A stretch of 64,000 nt of DNA from Pseudorasbora parva (Eukaryota; Chordata; Actinopteri; Cypriniformes; Gobionidae), in contig NC_090180.1 of assembly GCF_024679245.1 (NCBI RefSeq), positions 11,306,507 to 11,370,506 of the forward strand, written 5' to 3'. The translations under genes were made by a program, and so were the position numbers. Each line of letters begins with the position of its first letter. The stretch's first letter is position 1. Of the stretch, positions 36,001 to 46,480 are shown one piece after another. Below the pieces are notes generated by a model. The model saw nothing but the letters and a program-made list of their open reading frames with translations, did not search any database and was not told where the DNA came from.

Positions 36001-39000
36001 CGCGCGCTGTAATCAGGCTGGAATACACGATCTTTGCCGGTGTTGTAAAAAAATAAAACAATTTAATGATACACAGAGTACTTACCCAACATGATCAGAA
36101 TTTCTGAGAGAAATTGTGTAGGTGAATGCATATACAAACAAGCTCTCCGTTTAGGATTCGAAAAAATATAATCCAACTCCTTTGATGACATGCAATATTA
36201 CGCTACTGTTGATCATCTGTCCGTCATCGTCTAAAGCCCGCCCTGATGATTTCATTGGTGCGAACAGTTTCTGTTCAGGGATAATTACTCCTCTATGAAG
36301 CAAGGCCAGACCGAACTGCCCGACCTAAAAAATGTGTGGGCGGGGCTAAGTTCGGCTGGCATCCAGGCTAGTTATTATACAGCTCAGCCAATTCAGTTGT
36401 AGATTCAGTTCAGTTCAATAACAAATCTTTTCAAGCTGTTGGACATGGTCAAAGGAAACATGGCCCCAACAAGAGCATTTTCAAGTGAAACAATGGAAAG
36501 TCCTTCAAGTAGAAAATCCAACACGGATTTTATGCGTAATTTTTGCAAGGGTTAGTAATGTTTCAATACCAGTTAAATTATTTTTCAACCACTATAGATA
36601 CCAATGCTACAGCCGCTCTACCGTTCCCCTGATCGCCTGCCAAAATGGCGGAGTTTAGGCTGGGTGACGTCAACCTCCAGATATTATACTAGATCTTGAG
36701 GGCCCAATATACTTCAACAGAAATTGAAGAACGAACTGATGTGATTTCATACAAAATAAGGGCAAAACGAAGATCGTTTGGAGTTTGTTTTGGGAGTTTG
36801 TAACAGCTTGCCAAAGCAAACTTTCTAAAGCCTCGTTCACACCGCCAGCGATTTTGTCGCTGCATGTCGCCAGCGCCAGAGATTCATGTCGCTAGTGGGC
36901 GTTCCCACTACACGGGTTGCATATAAACGTCATTAAATATATTTGTACTATAGTACCGTTTTTATTACTAGTGTTTTGCAGAACAGAGCAAGTTATTAGA
37001 ATACATACACACTGTACTGTAATAGGTAGACCATATTGCATGCAGTTTAGTCAAAACTTACTTTATATCCCCACAATCCCAGACACGTTTTTCCATGCAT
37101 CATTTTTTTAAATGTGTCTCTGTATGTAGGCTACACAGAGACATATTAAAAAGAACAGGGGGCTTGCTAAAAGCTAATATCAACAACTCCTCCGGACACC
37201 GCAGTAAAGCAGACGGATCACGTGCACTCCACTGACTTCACTCCTATTGGTTGTCGCTCGCGAAAATCGCTTCTCGTTTGCATAAAGTTGAAATTTCTGA
37301 ACTTTTGTCGCGCGTCTCGTGTCGCTTGACACGCCCACATTCTGTCGCCAACGGTCACTGTCGCTCGTGTCGCCGGAAGTCGCCAGCGCTCCATTGAAAT
37401 GAATGGGATCGTGTCGCTTTGTCGCTGCGTGTCGCTGGCGGTGTGAACGAGGCTTAAGAAAGTGTTACGGCTGGTAAACACCTTTGTACTACCATTGGTG
37501 CGTGGCAATCACTTAATAGGAGGCTCCGCATTCTTTCAAGTGTAAATCTTTCCTGCTTCATTTCTTCCATTGAGTCCGTTGAGGTCAGACGTAAGCGAGT
37601 GAAAACACAATCAGCTTTATAGTAGAAAATTAAGTGTCATGAACTGGCTTTTTTTATACTGTTGTCTGAGGTCAACTACAGAGGTTTGTGAGGTTTTTAC
37701 ATTCAAAAACATCATAACTAATAAGTAATATGCTATTTTCTACACTGGTTTTGAGGCTGCCTTCTGAACGCTGGGTTTTGATGGGAAATAAACGCCCACG
37801 GCTAGGATTGGAGAAGATTTGCATAGTTAATGAGCTTGAGGTCCGCTGTCAGTTCACATGAGGGAGAGATTTGAAAGCTGCAACTGCAATGATTCTCTCG
37901 ACCACAGGGCTCGTAAACGTCTTTATCAAACAAACACAATGATTTATTTCTCATCCGCCCACAAATGAGTGGAATATTATTTCTGTATTACATGGCCCGC
38001 AGGATCGGTCGATATAAGCGCGAACCGCGCCCGCACACACATATCTAAATATAGCATGAGTCGGTGGGCGGGACAACTGAATTACACGTTCTGTATGTTT
38101 TTTGAACTTCGTTTTACCCCTACACAAAGAACATAAAAGAACTTTGCAGTGAATATATCGGGCATTCAGGTCATCACATAACTACAGGTAACTATGTATA
38201 AAGTTTTGGCAATAGCATAAAAATAACAGGCTACCACCAGACTTAAAAGGGCAGATTTAACACAACAGAAGATGGGTGTACACACCAGTCGTTTTTTTAA
38301 GGGACCCTAACCTATATTACTGAGAGCATGGGTGTTATAGAAAAAAATGTGGGTGGGTCCTCTCTCTCAGGTTTTTTTTTGGGGGGGAGGAACGTTATAT
38401 GCCATTTAAATTAAATACAAATATGCCACCCTGTTTACTAGACGTCTGATTGGGCTAGACAAAATCACAGAAATCACTGATTCATTTAGAGTGGCAATAG
38501 TGTAAAGGTAAGATGCAAGCCAAACTCGCTCTACTGCCTTTTCCCATCATTTATCAAATCGGAAAGGCATATATTTTCAATAAATATGAAGAAAATATTA
38601 GATAAATGGAAATAAAGCATCTAACGGGTTTAATAATAAGTGTTTATCTGCTGGGTAGGTACACAGACATGCTGAATTAAGCCCCGTTTCCACCACAGGA
38701 ACTTTACCCAGGAACTAGGAACTTTGGGTGGTACTTCGTGTGTTTAGACCGCAGGAACCAGGGTAAAATTGAAGTTCCGGGTAAATATTTCCCCCTCCAA
38801 ACGGCCCTGCTTGCGAGGTAGTACTTTTTCAAAGTTCAGGAACTTTCGAGGGCGGGACTTGGGCGCTGAACATGCTGATTGGTTGAGCTCACGCAGTTCA
38901 ACCGGCATTTTTAAAAGTCTTTTGCGAGGTTCGTTCTGCGTTCAGTAAATATCAGTCTTTGCTCTCTGTCTGGTGGCGCGCGGTTGTCTCAGCCATCTCA

Positions 39001-41276
39001 CGTTCAATGTCCGTAATAGCTGATAATAATATACATTGTCATTTTAAATCTAGCTTTACAAGCTTTCTGAATATGCTGCAGCTGCATGCTGCTGAATCTG
39101 CATATTAGTGCTCTTTTCTGTCATTGTTAATTACCTCTTTAGTAAACCTATACATAACCAGCAAAAGCAGCAAAGCTTGAATCTCTTCCATACTCGTTAT
39201 TAATTTTTTTTCACCATGTAAACGACCTGACCGATTACTTTTAAGTGTGTGACCTTACATGACGTGACGGCGCGCGCCGCGCTCATGTTGACAAGAGAGG
39301 AAAGTACATTTTTCTGAGGGGTAAACTTTTTATTTCGTAAGTTATGAAGATAATGTTGGAGTAATGACACAGCGTATATTGCCCCAGGCAGTTTTTACTT
39401 TAACTGCGCCTGACAGAAGATTTTTTTTTCTGAGATGATTATTACACTTTACAACAAATAGCTATAAATAATACTGTATTAGTCCTGGTGGCCGTTAAGA
39501 GTTGCTATGGCTACAGTCAACACACTCCAGCTGCTGGAGAAAACAGCGTTGACATTTTTGGTGCGGCAGACAAACTGCATGTGACAAAATGATTGCGATT
39601 GAAAGTCATCACATGTAAACACCAGATCGGTTTAGATAACGTCTCATGTAAACAGATCACTAAATCTTTCAATCGGTACACACACAAATGATTACTGTCC
39701 TTCACTGATTTGGAGGAACAGTCGCGCGCAGTCCTACATCACCAGACTAATCTGCCTAATCTTCTCGGAACTTTATCGCGGTCGAAACGCAGACAGCTGC
39801 AGGTCTGGGGGGGAGAAAAGTTCCTGTAAAAAAGTTCCTGGTACAAATAGTTCCGGGTAATTTTGGTGGAAACGGGGCTTTAGAGACAATAAAAGTGAGT
39901 GGGTACAACATCATTGGTCGTAAAAAGTGGGTGTGTCTTGTCCCACCCACACACAAGGGTTCACCCATGACTGATAGTATAAAGTTTCAGCATTAAGAAG
40001 TAGACTTAAAATATAACCTGCCTCTCTTGGGTTTTGGGAAGCTTTCGTGAAGGCGGAAGACAACTCTCTCCACAAAGTGCTGGATGTCGCATGCCTCTGG
40101 CCCCCGAACAAACACCATCCAGTCATGCGTGAAGCCCTCGTTAGTGACTTTCTTCCTTAACTGGGCTCTGTGTCCCAGCTCCAGTTTCACCTGTACAGTG
40201 CACTGAAATAAGAGGAATGCAACAGTCATCCACCAGAGGTCTGAAGACAACCATAACCAAAACAACCACAATTTTTGATCAGTGAGCGACCAGCCCAGAG
40301 TGAGACTAAAAATGACTAAGAGCTCTTGGCCTACTTCTCAAAACTACTGTCAGATCTACACTTCATATCTGCGAGAAATCAACCTGCTTTATCTCTGACA
40401 GATGGAGATGGAAACTCACAGTTCCGTGACACCCTTGACGTGCATGATGGTTTATTGTTCACAGCTTTTCTTGGTGTGGAAACAAAATTACTGTAAAAGA
40501 CTTGTAAGCATTAGCTCAGTGGTTAACATATTTATGTATGGTATTTATCATTTTAATTATTTAAAAATAACAACTAACCCTTATGCCAATATAATGTGAA
40601 ATGCAATTAACAATTTAAACTGGACGGCTACAGTGCACAGCACATTAGCTAAATCAAACCAATTAGAGCAACGGAATTTTGCATTTCTAATGAGCTGTCA
40701 TTGAATCAGTCCTGCATTCAGGAGAGTATTGAAGAGACTTCAAGGGATATTCTTTTTAAATGGTCAGACGCTGTTGAATTAAGCGTATTTTTTGTTAGAT
40801 GTTAGAATTTTTTACATGACTGTCTCAAAACCTAGTGAGCACCCCATCTAGACAGCATGGGCCAAGGGAGCGTTCAAACGTTCGCGCGCGCCTATGACGC
40901 CCACAGATGCTGTCTATGTAGGCAGCTCACTAGGTTGTGAGACAGTCCCCGGACTAGCCGGCCAGCTAGTGTGTGTTGGAACTCAAGAGTCCATCTGTCC
41001 TATATGCCAAATGCTGAGCTTTATAAAAAGACAGATTGGTTTCTGTAAGCACATCTTCGTCACCACCTAAATTTACACAAATCACTGATGTAATTTCCGC
41101 GGGTTTCCTGCTTTAAGCCTCGTACGAGTGACTAGCTGGCTAAGTTAGCATCCTGACCATCTTCAGAAAAACGTTGGCCTCGCGTCTTTCACTATAAATA
41201 CATAAATGATAAAATCATGCATGTCTCTAATGGCTGTCTCGCATTGTCAGTAAAGTCTTATTACCATGTTCTCCAT
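21025..41276 (-). CDS. mllt1: MLLT1 (ENL), YEATS-domain acetyl-histone reader (12 coding exons)
   Basis: Chromatin reader of the super elongation and DOT1L complexes. Coding exons 5'->3': 41276-41265, 40202-40022, 35293-35211, 34636-34493, 34393-34268, 28335-27727, 25785-25701, 25618-25510, 25296-25197, 25119-25054, 24950-24879, 21153-21025; 1,716 nt, 571 codons plus stop (human 559). The YEATS domain spans about residues 5-138 and keeps F28, H56, S58 and Y78 of the acyl-lysine pocket ([14 protein letters not shown]). A Lys/Ser-rich linker with KHEK/SKDS-type and poly-Ser stretches ([16 protein letters not shown]) follows. The C-terminal AHD reads [45 protein letters not shown]. Exon 1 supplies only MENM. 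Intron 2 needs a GC donor and the exon-5 donor is AAG|GTCGGT. Introns are heavily invaded by transposons. The closely related MLLT3 (AF9) is less likely because the linker and C terminus match ENL better. Confidence 0.93.
22864..22938 (+). repeat. tRNA-like (pol III promoter) segment inside hAT element
   Basis: TAGTGTAGTGGTAAGACGC resembles a tRNA A box, and GGTTCGATCC is a canonical B box about 45 bp further. The sequence does not close into a convincing cloverleaf by eye, so this is a tRNA-derived promoter, not a tRNA gene. Confidence 0.6.
23138..23158 (+). repeat. Run of 21 G
   Basis: Uninterrupted guanine run following GGGGTGGGGTGGG, with four or more G-tracts, inside the hAT element. 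Confidence 0.95.
23217..24878. other. Remainder of MLLT1 intron 11
   Basis: No exon seen. 23590-23700 holds 'aattacttt/aaagtaatt' strings like those of the hAT MITE at 28383, and 24258-24590 looks like another dispersed repeat. The 137-residue plus-strand ORF at 24164-24577 has no recognisable domain and overlaps that repeat. Confidence 0.5.
25824..27673. mobile_element. hAT-type element filling MLLT1 intron 6
   Basis: Flanked by the exact 8-bp duplication ATTAAAAT (25816-25823 and 27674-27681). Ends are TAGGGCTGTCAATAGATTA and GTCGACAACCCTA, with subterminal 'taatcgcgattaatcgca' strings. No intact transposase is seen. It occupies 1,850 of the 1,941 bp of the intron and contains a (TTCTA)n run at 27301-27322. 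Confidence 0.87.
28383..28934. mobile_element. hAT-type MITE
   Basis: Flanked by the exact 8-bp duplication CTCATAAC (28375-28382 and 28935-28942). Ends are CAGTGTTGGGGGTAACACAT and its approximate complement ending TTCCCCAACACTG. The interior has repeated 'aagtaact' strings and no ORF. It starts 47 bp from the large MLLT1 exon 6. Confidence 0.9.
29173..29873. mobile_element. TA-flanked MITE
   Basis: The perfect terminal inverted repeat CCGTATTTTCCGG / CCGGAAAATACGG is flanked by TA (29171-29172, 29874-29875). Subterminal copies of 'gcgacttatagtcc' occur at both ends. No ORF of note. The TA target suits a Tc1/mariner-type element. Confidence 0.88.
30151..30428 (+). pseudogene. THAP-domain transposase fragment, frameshifted
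   Basis: The ATG at 30151 opens [20 protein letters not shown] and continues to WMEFV and [12 protein letters not shown], fitting the C2CH THAP zinc finger (CVFGC pair, W, then C-x2-H). A stop follows at 30319-30321, but the +1 frame continues with [20 protein letters not shown], typical of the second half of a THAP domain, so one base has been lost near 30318. A donor-like GGCA|GTGAGT at about 30421 suggests this was a first coding exon. No later transposase exon is seen before the element ends. Confidence 0.75.
31830..33947. mobile_element. Large fold-back element in MLLT1 intron 5
   Basis: Ends are CAGGGTTCTTGCAGG and CGCGGGAACCCTG, followed inward by repeated 'tttaagacctttttaagac' strings. 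Internal arms about 32060-32470 and 32695-33400 are complementary over most of their length (for example 'cactaatttccgtgaatcaa' against 'ttgattcacagaaattagtg'). The right arm is interrupted by a small MITE (about 32743-32994). Flanking bases CATTAATC and GATTAAGC agree at six of eight positions, so a decayed 8-bp duplication is possible. No ORF. Confidence 0.72.
32743..32994. mobile_element. Small AT-rich MITE nested in fold-back arm
   Basis: Termini CCCTTACGAAA and TTTCGTAAGGG are perfect inverses. The interior is built of 'aatatattgcaatatattgg'-like units. It splits the right arm of the fold-back element; the left arm carries the uninterrupted version. Confidence 0.75.
35294..36825. other. 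MLLT1 intron 2, right-hand part without genes
   Basis: Intronic sequence upstream of the Harbinger-type MITE. 35750-35910 and 35990-36400 look like degenerate dispersed repeats, but I could not define termini. No exon is seen. Confidence 0.45.
36829..37454. mobile_element. PIF/Harbinger-type MITE
   Basis: Flanked by TAA (36826-36828 and 37455-37457), a 3-bp duplication. Ends AGCCTCGTTCACACCGCCAG and CTGGCGGTGTGAACGAGGCT are perfect inverses, and 'gtcgct/agcgac' strings repeat internally. It has no transposase ORF and lies in MLLT1 intron 2. Confidence 0.87.
37458..38483. other. MLLT1 intron 2, segment without recognised features
   Basis: I see no exon here. The sequence looks like old dispersed repeats; 38365-38395 has T and G runs. 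Confidence 0.4.
38484..39905. mobile_element. Second, partial copy of the tRNA-like hAT family, split by a Harbinger-type element
   Basis: 38484-38679 and 39880-39905 match 22865-23130 in order ('gaaaggcat', 'ggaaataaagcatc', 'tttaataataagtg', 'gctgaatta', 'gagacaataaaagtgagtgg'). The tRNA-like B box is missing here. The outer ends of the hAT family were not found at this copy. Confidence 0.7.
38680..39879. mobile_element. PIF/Harbinger-type non-autonomous element
   Basis: Flanked by TTA (38677-38679 and 39880-39882). Ends AGCCCCGTTTCCACCA and TGGTGGAAACGGGGCT are perfect inverses, with further inner repeats around 'aggaacttt/aaagttcct'. No transposase ORF. The paralogous hAT copy near 23110 provides the unoccupied site. 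Confidence 0.9.
40819..40946. mobile_element. Short fold-back element in MLLT1 intron 1
   Basis: 40819-40839 (ACTGTCTCAAAACCTAGTGA...) and 40926-40946 are inverted copies with two mismatches, separated by about 86 bp. No target duplication is clear. Confidence 0.6.
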
Positions 41277-42160
41277 TGTTGCCTATGTTCCGGTGGTTTA
41301 GTTTATTTACAAAAGCGTTGAAGTAGATTGAATGTGCATCCTCGCTCTCACACATCTGATGGAGTGTGAAGGGAGAGACTGAACAGTTTGAACAAATGGC
41401 CGCGACACTGACTGTTTTTAAAATAAAAGCAGAATGGCTTTTATCTACCTGTGTTTTTCGTCCACATCTTTCAACTACTTTAATCATTTGCTTACACCAT
41501 GCAAATAAAGTTACTCCACCCTACTGTAAAATTTACGGAAAGCTTTTCACAAACTTCCGTGAAGTTCTGAAAGTATTTTAAAAAGATCTATTTAATTACA
41601 TTGAATAAGTGAAATTATACAGTTTAAAAACTATTAAATACTTAAAACAACAAATTTCACCATAGAAAAATCATGCAAGATATTAAAATATGAGCTCACA
41701 CTTTTTAGATTTTTCCTAACAGGTTTTATTTGCAAGTAGAAAACAACTATTTTTTAATTCTGACACAATAACAAGTGGCCAATATTTTTGTTTTGTTTTA
41801 ACAGTTCTCATTTGGTGATGGTCTCCAGCAAAAAGATACACACACAAAAAACAAAAAACACGTAGGTTACATAACAACTATGAAATACATTATAATAAGC
41901 ATTACTTATTTTAAGGAAATTCCAAATTATTCAATGAAACCTAACAAGACTTTTTCTAATCCTAGATGACTGACAAATGCTTACTGAAATCAAGGCATGC
42001 AGCATTTGTGCTAATCATGATAGTGATGGATCCAGACCATAGAGATTATTGAAGTCCACACAGACACTGAATTGAATGAAAACAGTGAATTGCTTTCTCT
42101 GTATAAAAAGCTACAACAAAAATTCTTGGTCAATTAGCAGGTTTCGCATCTCATTTCACG
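41277..42160 (-). other. MLLT1 5' UTR/promoter and ZNF414 3' UTR
   Basis: The MLLT1 start codon is at 41274-41276, and its 5' UTR and promoter must lie just upstream (higher coordinates). ZNF414 stops at 42161-42163, and a minus-strand AATAAA at 41725-41730 would end its message near 41,705. The two same-strand genes are therefore only a few hundred bases apart. There is no TATA box that I would trust. Confidence 0.55.
41725..41730 (-). terminator. Candidate ZNF414 poly(A) signal
   Basis: AATAAA on the minus strand (TTTATT on plus), about 430 bp past the ZNF414 stop and before the MLLT1 start region. Confidence 0.5.
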
Positions 42161-45100
42161 CTAGAGTTGTGTATAAGTTGAGCTCTCAGTGTGCAGTGAA
42201 GTCTTAGCCAGTAAAGAAGCAGTGCCAATCTCTGTATCTGTAAAATGCACAGAAGGTTCAGTTTGGTGAGATGATGTCATTATATATGGTGCAATTATAT
42301 TCAAAAGACTTAAGGCTGAAATACACATCACAACTTTTACATTTGGAACATATTTTAAAACACCTGACAGGCATCATACACTTTGCTATTTACATGGTGG
42401 AATTTGCAAGTCGAGAGAGAGACTGAACGAGTCTCCAGAGAGTAATCCGTTTATTATGCTGCTGTGCATCCCTGTGTGTGTGTAATAAGCAGTGTATGCA
42501 CCTGGTGCACCCGCCTATATGTGCATATTACTAATGTGCCCTTAAAATAACACAAAAAAATACTGTGCCATTGACTTTAGACCAGGTTTTTGTTGGTTGA
42601 ACTTGGAGTAATTTTCAGTTGCCTCAAAATAGCAACACACCAAACAATGTGCCTGAAAACCTCGGTTTCAGTCCAGAGAATAAATGGGCATGAGTGCATT
42701 TGCAATTTAACCAATGTGGCGCTGGACGATAACGCTGCAAAAATGATAACTTTCGACAATTTGTCCAGACTGCAAATCGAGGCAAAAATCTGTGCAAAAG
42801 TCATTGAGTGTATTCCAGCCTTAACCCAATAAACCTAATTGCATTAAATAAAGGATTAGAATTACAAAGTGAAGAAGGGAATCATACCGTGATCACCGTT
42901 CACTTTGCCCCCCGGGTTCTTGTGCTGGCCCTCAATGTGCGCGGTCATCTCCCCCCGGTCTGGGGTGCAGTGGCCACACTGTAAGCAGCTGTATCGCCCT
43001 CTTGTGTGTTCCCACAGGATGCGGCAGTTGAAGGACTGACCTGAGAGATTTAAAAGATGATCATATTGATGGTTGTACATACATTGAGAATGTTTGAAGA
43101 CAGAGAAAACCTCCACCAGTAAAAAAAAACAGAAAAATGCATGATTGGCTTGAGCTGGAAAAAGAACCCCAGTGATCATTGACATCAGCTCATATACAAA
43201 AGCAATATTTTTCACACAATCAAAATCATTAAACCCAATTTAGACAGATGAACATGGGCACAAAGGCATTGGGATTAGCAAGCGCTCAACATCTCCACAC
43301 ATGATCAATTATTATGAAACAGCACCATCTCTTGCCAGAAATGACCACCTGATTTTTTGCAAAATGCAAATGAGAAGGGGAAAAAGTGAAGTAAAGGAAC
43401 ACCGGCCCTAAAAGCAGACTCTCTGATGTCTCATTATATGTTAGTGAAGCCCCCGGACATATGCATTTAGGATCTGATGGGAGTGGACTGAGTCGTGCAG
43501 CTAGATGGCACACCCAGGGAAACACTAAGACCGGTTAAAGCAGGGGAAGGGGAGGAGAATTAGCATCTAAAGTATCAATTGAGGGAAGATCTGATTGTTC
43601 CCTCAAGCAATGTGTGTGTGGATTCTCTGTGCCTCACCTGGACTTCATCTCTACTTAAACTCTGACTGCTCGGAGAGTTCCATCTGTGCAAAAGGGGCCC
43701 GGGCGGTTCTGGCAGGACAGTGCAACATGACAAAACACAGTTCACTCAAAGCGGCCATGGCCAAGGCTTAGGCATTTCCCCCCAAGTGACTTACAAATTC
43801 CCTTTCAAAAGGACTCACACCTGTTGATAAGCAGGTGAGATCAGTTGACTGCAAAATACACAGGTGAACAGGGTCTAAAATGTAGGATGATTTAAGGAAC
43901 ACTGGGTCTCATTCACTAATAATTGCATGGATTATTTATACTTATGCACACAAGAGAAATTCTCATGAAAAAAATATCACCCATTTAACCATTATACCTT
44001 TAAAATGAGCGAATGTGTGCCCATGGTTAGTAATTTGCAAGAGACACACCAAAACCTCCATATAAAGGCGTTTCACAAAACTTCTCCTTTGCATTTTATA
44101 TAGTATACACACACACAATGAACATTTTTTAGTGCATGTGCATGCGTTTTTTTGTTCTTCTAAACTTTTTTTTTTAATATAGAGAATTTGTTTTATAAAA
44201 TATTTTGTGCAGAAATTCCTGCACAAATTTGTGCATACACATGGTTAGTGAATAAGACCCATTGAGAGCAATGACACTTGCTTTATTCAGCTTTCCTCAC
44301 TCACAGAGGAAAGCTTTATGAGATCCATTCACCTTGGTTCTTCCTCCAGACTGCATTTGATCCGGGTGATAACGGCAGGGGAGGTGAAGAGGGCAGACTG
44401 GGAGGACCAGATCTGGGAGACCTCTGCTGCTGTAGGACTGGATCTGGCAGGAAGGCTGGGTTAACAGGAGACAGAGTGGGTGGATAGGGGCTGTAGGGGG
44501 ATTCTGGTTTAAGATTGAGATTTTGGGTTGAGGCAGGATTTAGAGTGGCAAGGGGCAGAGTTGCAGGGCCTACAGGGGTCGGGTTAGCGAGAGCGCTGTT
44601 TTCTGGGGGCCGCTGGGTTACTGGCATGTTTTCCAGTGTTATATGTGTTTCCAAAGAGGGCATAGATGGCATAGACTCCATCTCCTCTGGCACATTTGAG
44701 GCTAAGAGGGGTCCAGATGGTTCCATGTCACCAGATGTGAGAGGAACACCGGTGGGCTCTGCATCAGGTGCCATTCCAGCCTCTATCTTTACTGCAGCTT
44801 TGTTCTTAGCAACCTTGGCACAGGTCTGCAGGTGTTTGAGGAGAGTCCGGTATGAACGCAGTTTGGCCCTGCAGCTCTCGCACCTAAAGGACACAGATAT
44901 CACAAAAATAAGAAGGAATGAAGCTGAAACATATTACAAAACAGAAATGATGGGGCATTAAAAAAAAAACAGTACAGAGTATTAAAAATAAATAAATCAA
45001 TAATAAAATATATATTTTTAAATGAATTGATAAGGGAAATTTGTGAATTGGTTACTGAGATTGAGAACATTGTAAAGGCATAGGGACTAAGAATAGGTCT

Positions 45101-45901
45101 AGATTGAGAAGATGTAAATTGCAAACTAAGCTAGTTGGGTTTTTTTTATACTGAAACGATGGCGAAAAAGAGTGAACTGTATCCCCTCTTTCCTAAAGAA
45201 TAAAGGTTAGTTGTGATAGCTTCTTTAGCTCTTTTCATGGCGGAAATCATATGTGCAATTCAAATGTATAAACAACACATTTAAGACTTATAATTACAAA
45301 AATAAATATAGATTAACTTGTTAAAAAGTTTTAAAGGTCAAAAAATAAAAAAATAGTACAGTAGATTTATAAATGATTGCATACTTTACTAAGAAAGAAA
45401 GAAGCCTAAATAAAAAGCGGAACTCACAGGAAAAAATAATTTGGCTTGTAATGTTGTCTCATATGTTCCATGAGCTGCTGCATGTTGTTAAATGAACCAT
45501 CGCATCCTATATGAGAGCACAGGAAAGCTTTCCCTAAACAATAAAGTAGAGTGCATTAGACAAAATTGCTGCCATGACAGTGACACTCTTCGTGACTATA
45601 AATTAACTGATTAAATGATTACAAACAGCATTTCATTCATCAAGTGCACCAGCAAAAAAAAAAAAAAAAGATTAATAGGCACGTTGATCTTATACCTGGA
45701 AGAGACTGGGCAGTGTTCTTTTGATGGTCTTGAAGATGACTATTCAGTGCTTCTGGACTGTTGTAGGTCCTCTTGCACCCATAAAACGAGCAGGACATTT
45801 GACAGCCTGGTGGAACATCGAGTACTTAAACTGGATTTAATATGCATGAACATTGAAACAGCAAATTAAAAGAAAGTACTAATTACTGACATACCTTCCA
45901 T
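42161..45901 (-). CDS. znf414: ZNF414, C2H2 zinc-finger protein (6 coding exons)
   Basis: Probable nuclear DNA-binding protein of unknown target. Coding exons 5'->3': 45901-45895, 45824-45696, 45533-45428, 44883-44333, 43040-42888, 42237-42161; 1,023 nt, 340 codons plus stop. Finger 1 uses C14, C19, H32, H36; finger 2 C51, C56, H69, H73; finger 3 is C82, C85, H98, C102 (C2HC type), reading FLCESCRAKLRSYRTLLKHL. A Pro/Ser/Thr-rich linker ends with AVWRKNQG, close to human AVWKKSQG, and HYKPNYFFLCESC resembles human HYKPNRYFKCENC; these support the ZNF414 name. A fourth finger follows: C283, C286, H299, H304. The start ATG sits in a good context (ATCACCATGG). The first exon contributes seven bases. 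The terminal exon at 42237-42161 is inferred from acceptor, phase and an open frame; read-through of exon 5 to a stop at 42862 is the alternative. Confidence 0.85.
43041..44332. other. ZNF414 intron 4
   Basis: No exon seen. It contains the fold-back element at 43903-44260. The minus-strand ORFs here run out of exon 5 or are random. Confidence 0.55.
43903..44260. mobile_element. Fold-back MITE-like element
   Basis: Ends GGGTCTCATTCACTAA and TTAGTGAATAAGACCC are inverse copies with one mismatch. Internal 'tgcaca/tgtgca' strings extend the symmetry. No target duplication was identified. Confidence 0.6.
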
Positions 45902-46480
45902 GGTGATTGCTTAGAGTTGAGGCTCTGGGAACGACCCTGTTCCAGTCAGAACTGCACTTTAAGATAACAATTGCTCTAGTTCAGACTAGATAAATGAGAT
46001 AAAGTATGATATGGTGCATTAATGCTCATGTACACTTTCAGTGAATAGCACGTAAAATGGGTGCGCAAAGAGTAACACCACAGTAGACATTAAAAGGCAA
46101 GCAACCATTAGAGTATAGATCAATAACAGTGTTAAACAACAAACATTCCACTGACGTTACTGACTAAACTAATAGGACATCTCACTAATGTAAACAATCA
46201 GGCAGGGACGTGCGCAGACAGACAGCAGACGCACGAGCTAGCAGACAACAACTAAACATTCCATTATCTGCTTAAAATACATGTATTTATGAGAAACTAT
46301 TTTATTGCACATTGATTATTACACTTACTGTGAATGGATTTCTTGTAAGTTTTCAAAGCTTCTTTTCAAAAACAGACATTAATTAAAATGAAAGTGATTA
46401 CCTAGCTAGATCGCATTTCACTCCTGGCTACGTGCGATACGTTCATCTTTAAATATCGCGAGATCATATGTTCCCGTTCC
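45902..46480 (-). promoter_or_regulatory. ZNF414 5' UTR and candidate promoter
   Basis: A splice acceptor (CTTAAAG|TGCAG) about 57 bp upstream of the ATG suggests a split 5' UTR. At 46456-46463 the minus strand reads TCTCGCGA, eight of ten bases of the TCTCGCGAGA promoter element typical of TATA-less genes, placing the start site near 46.4 kb. The exact start is unknown. Confidence 0.4.
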
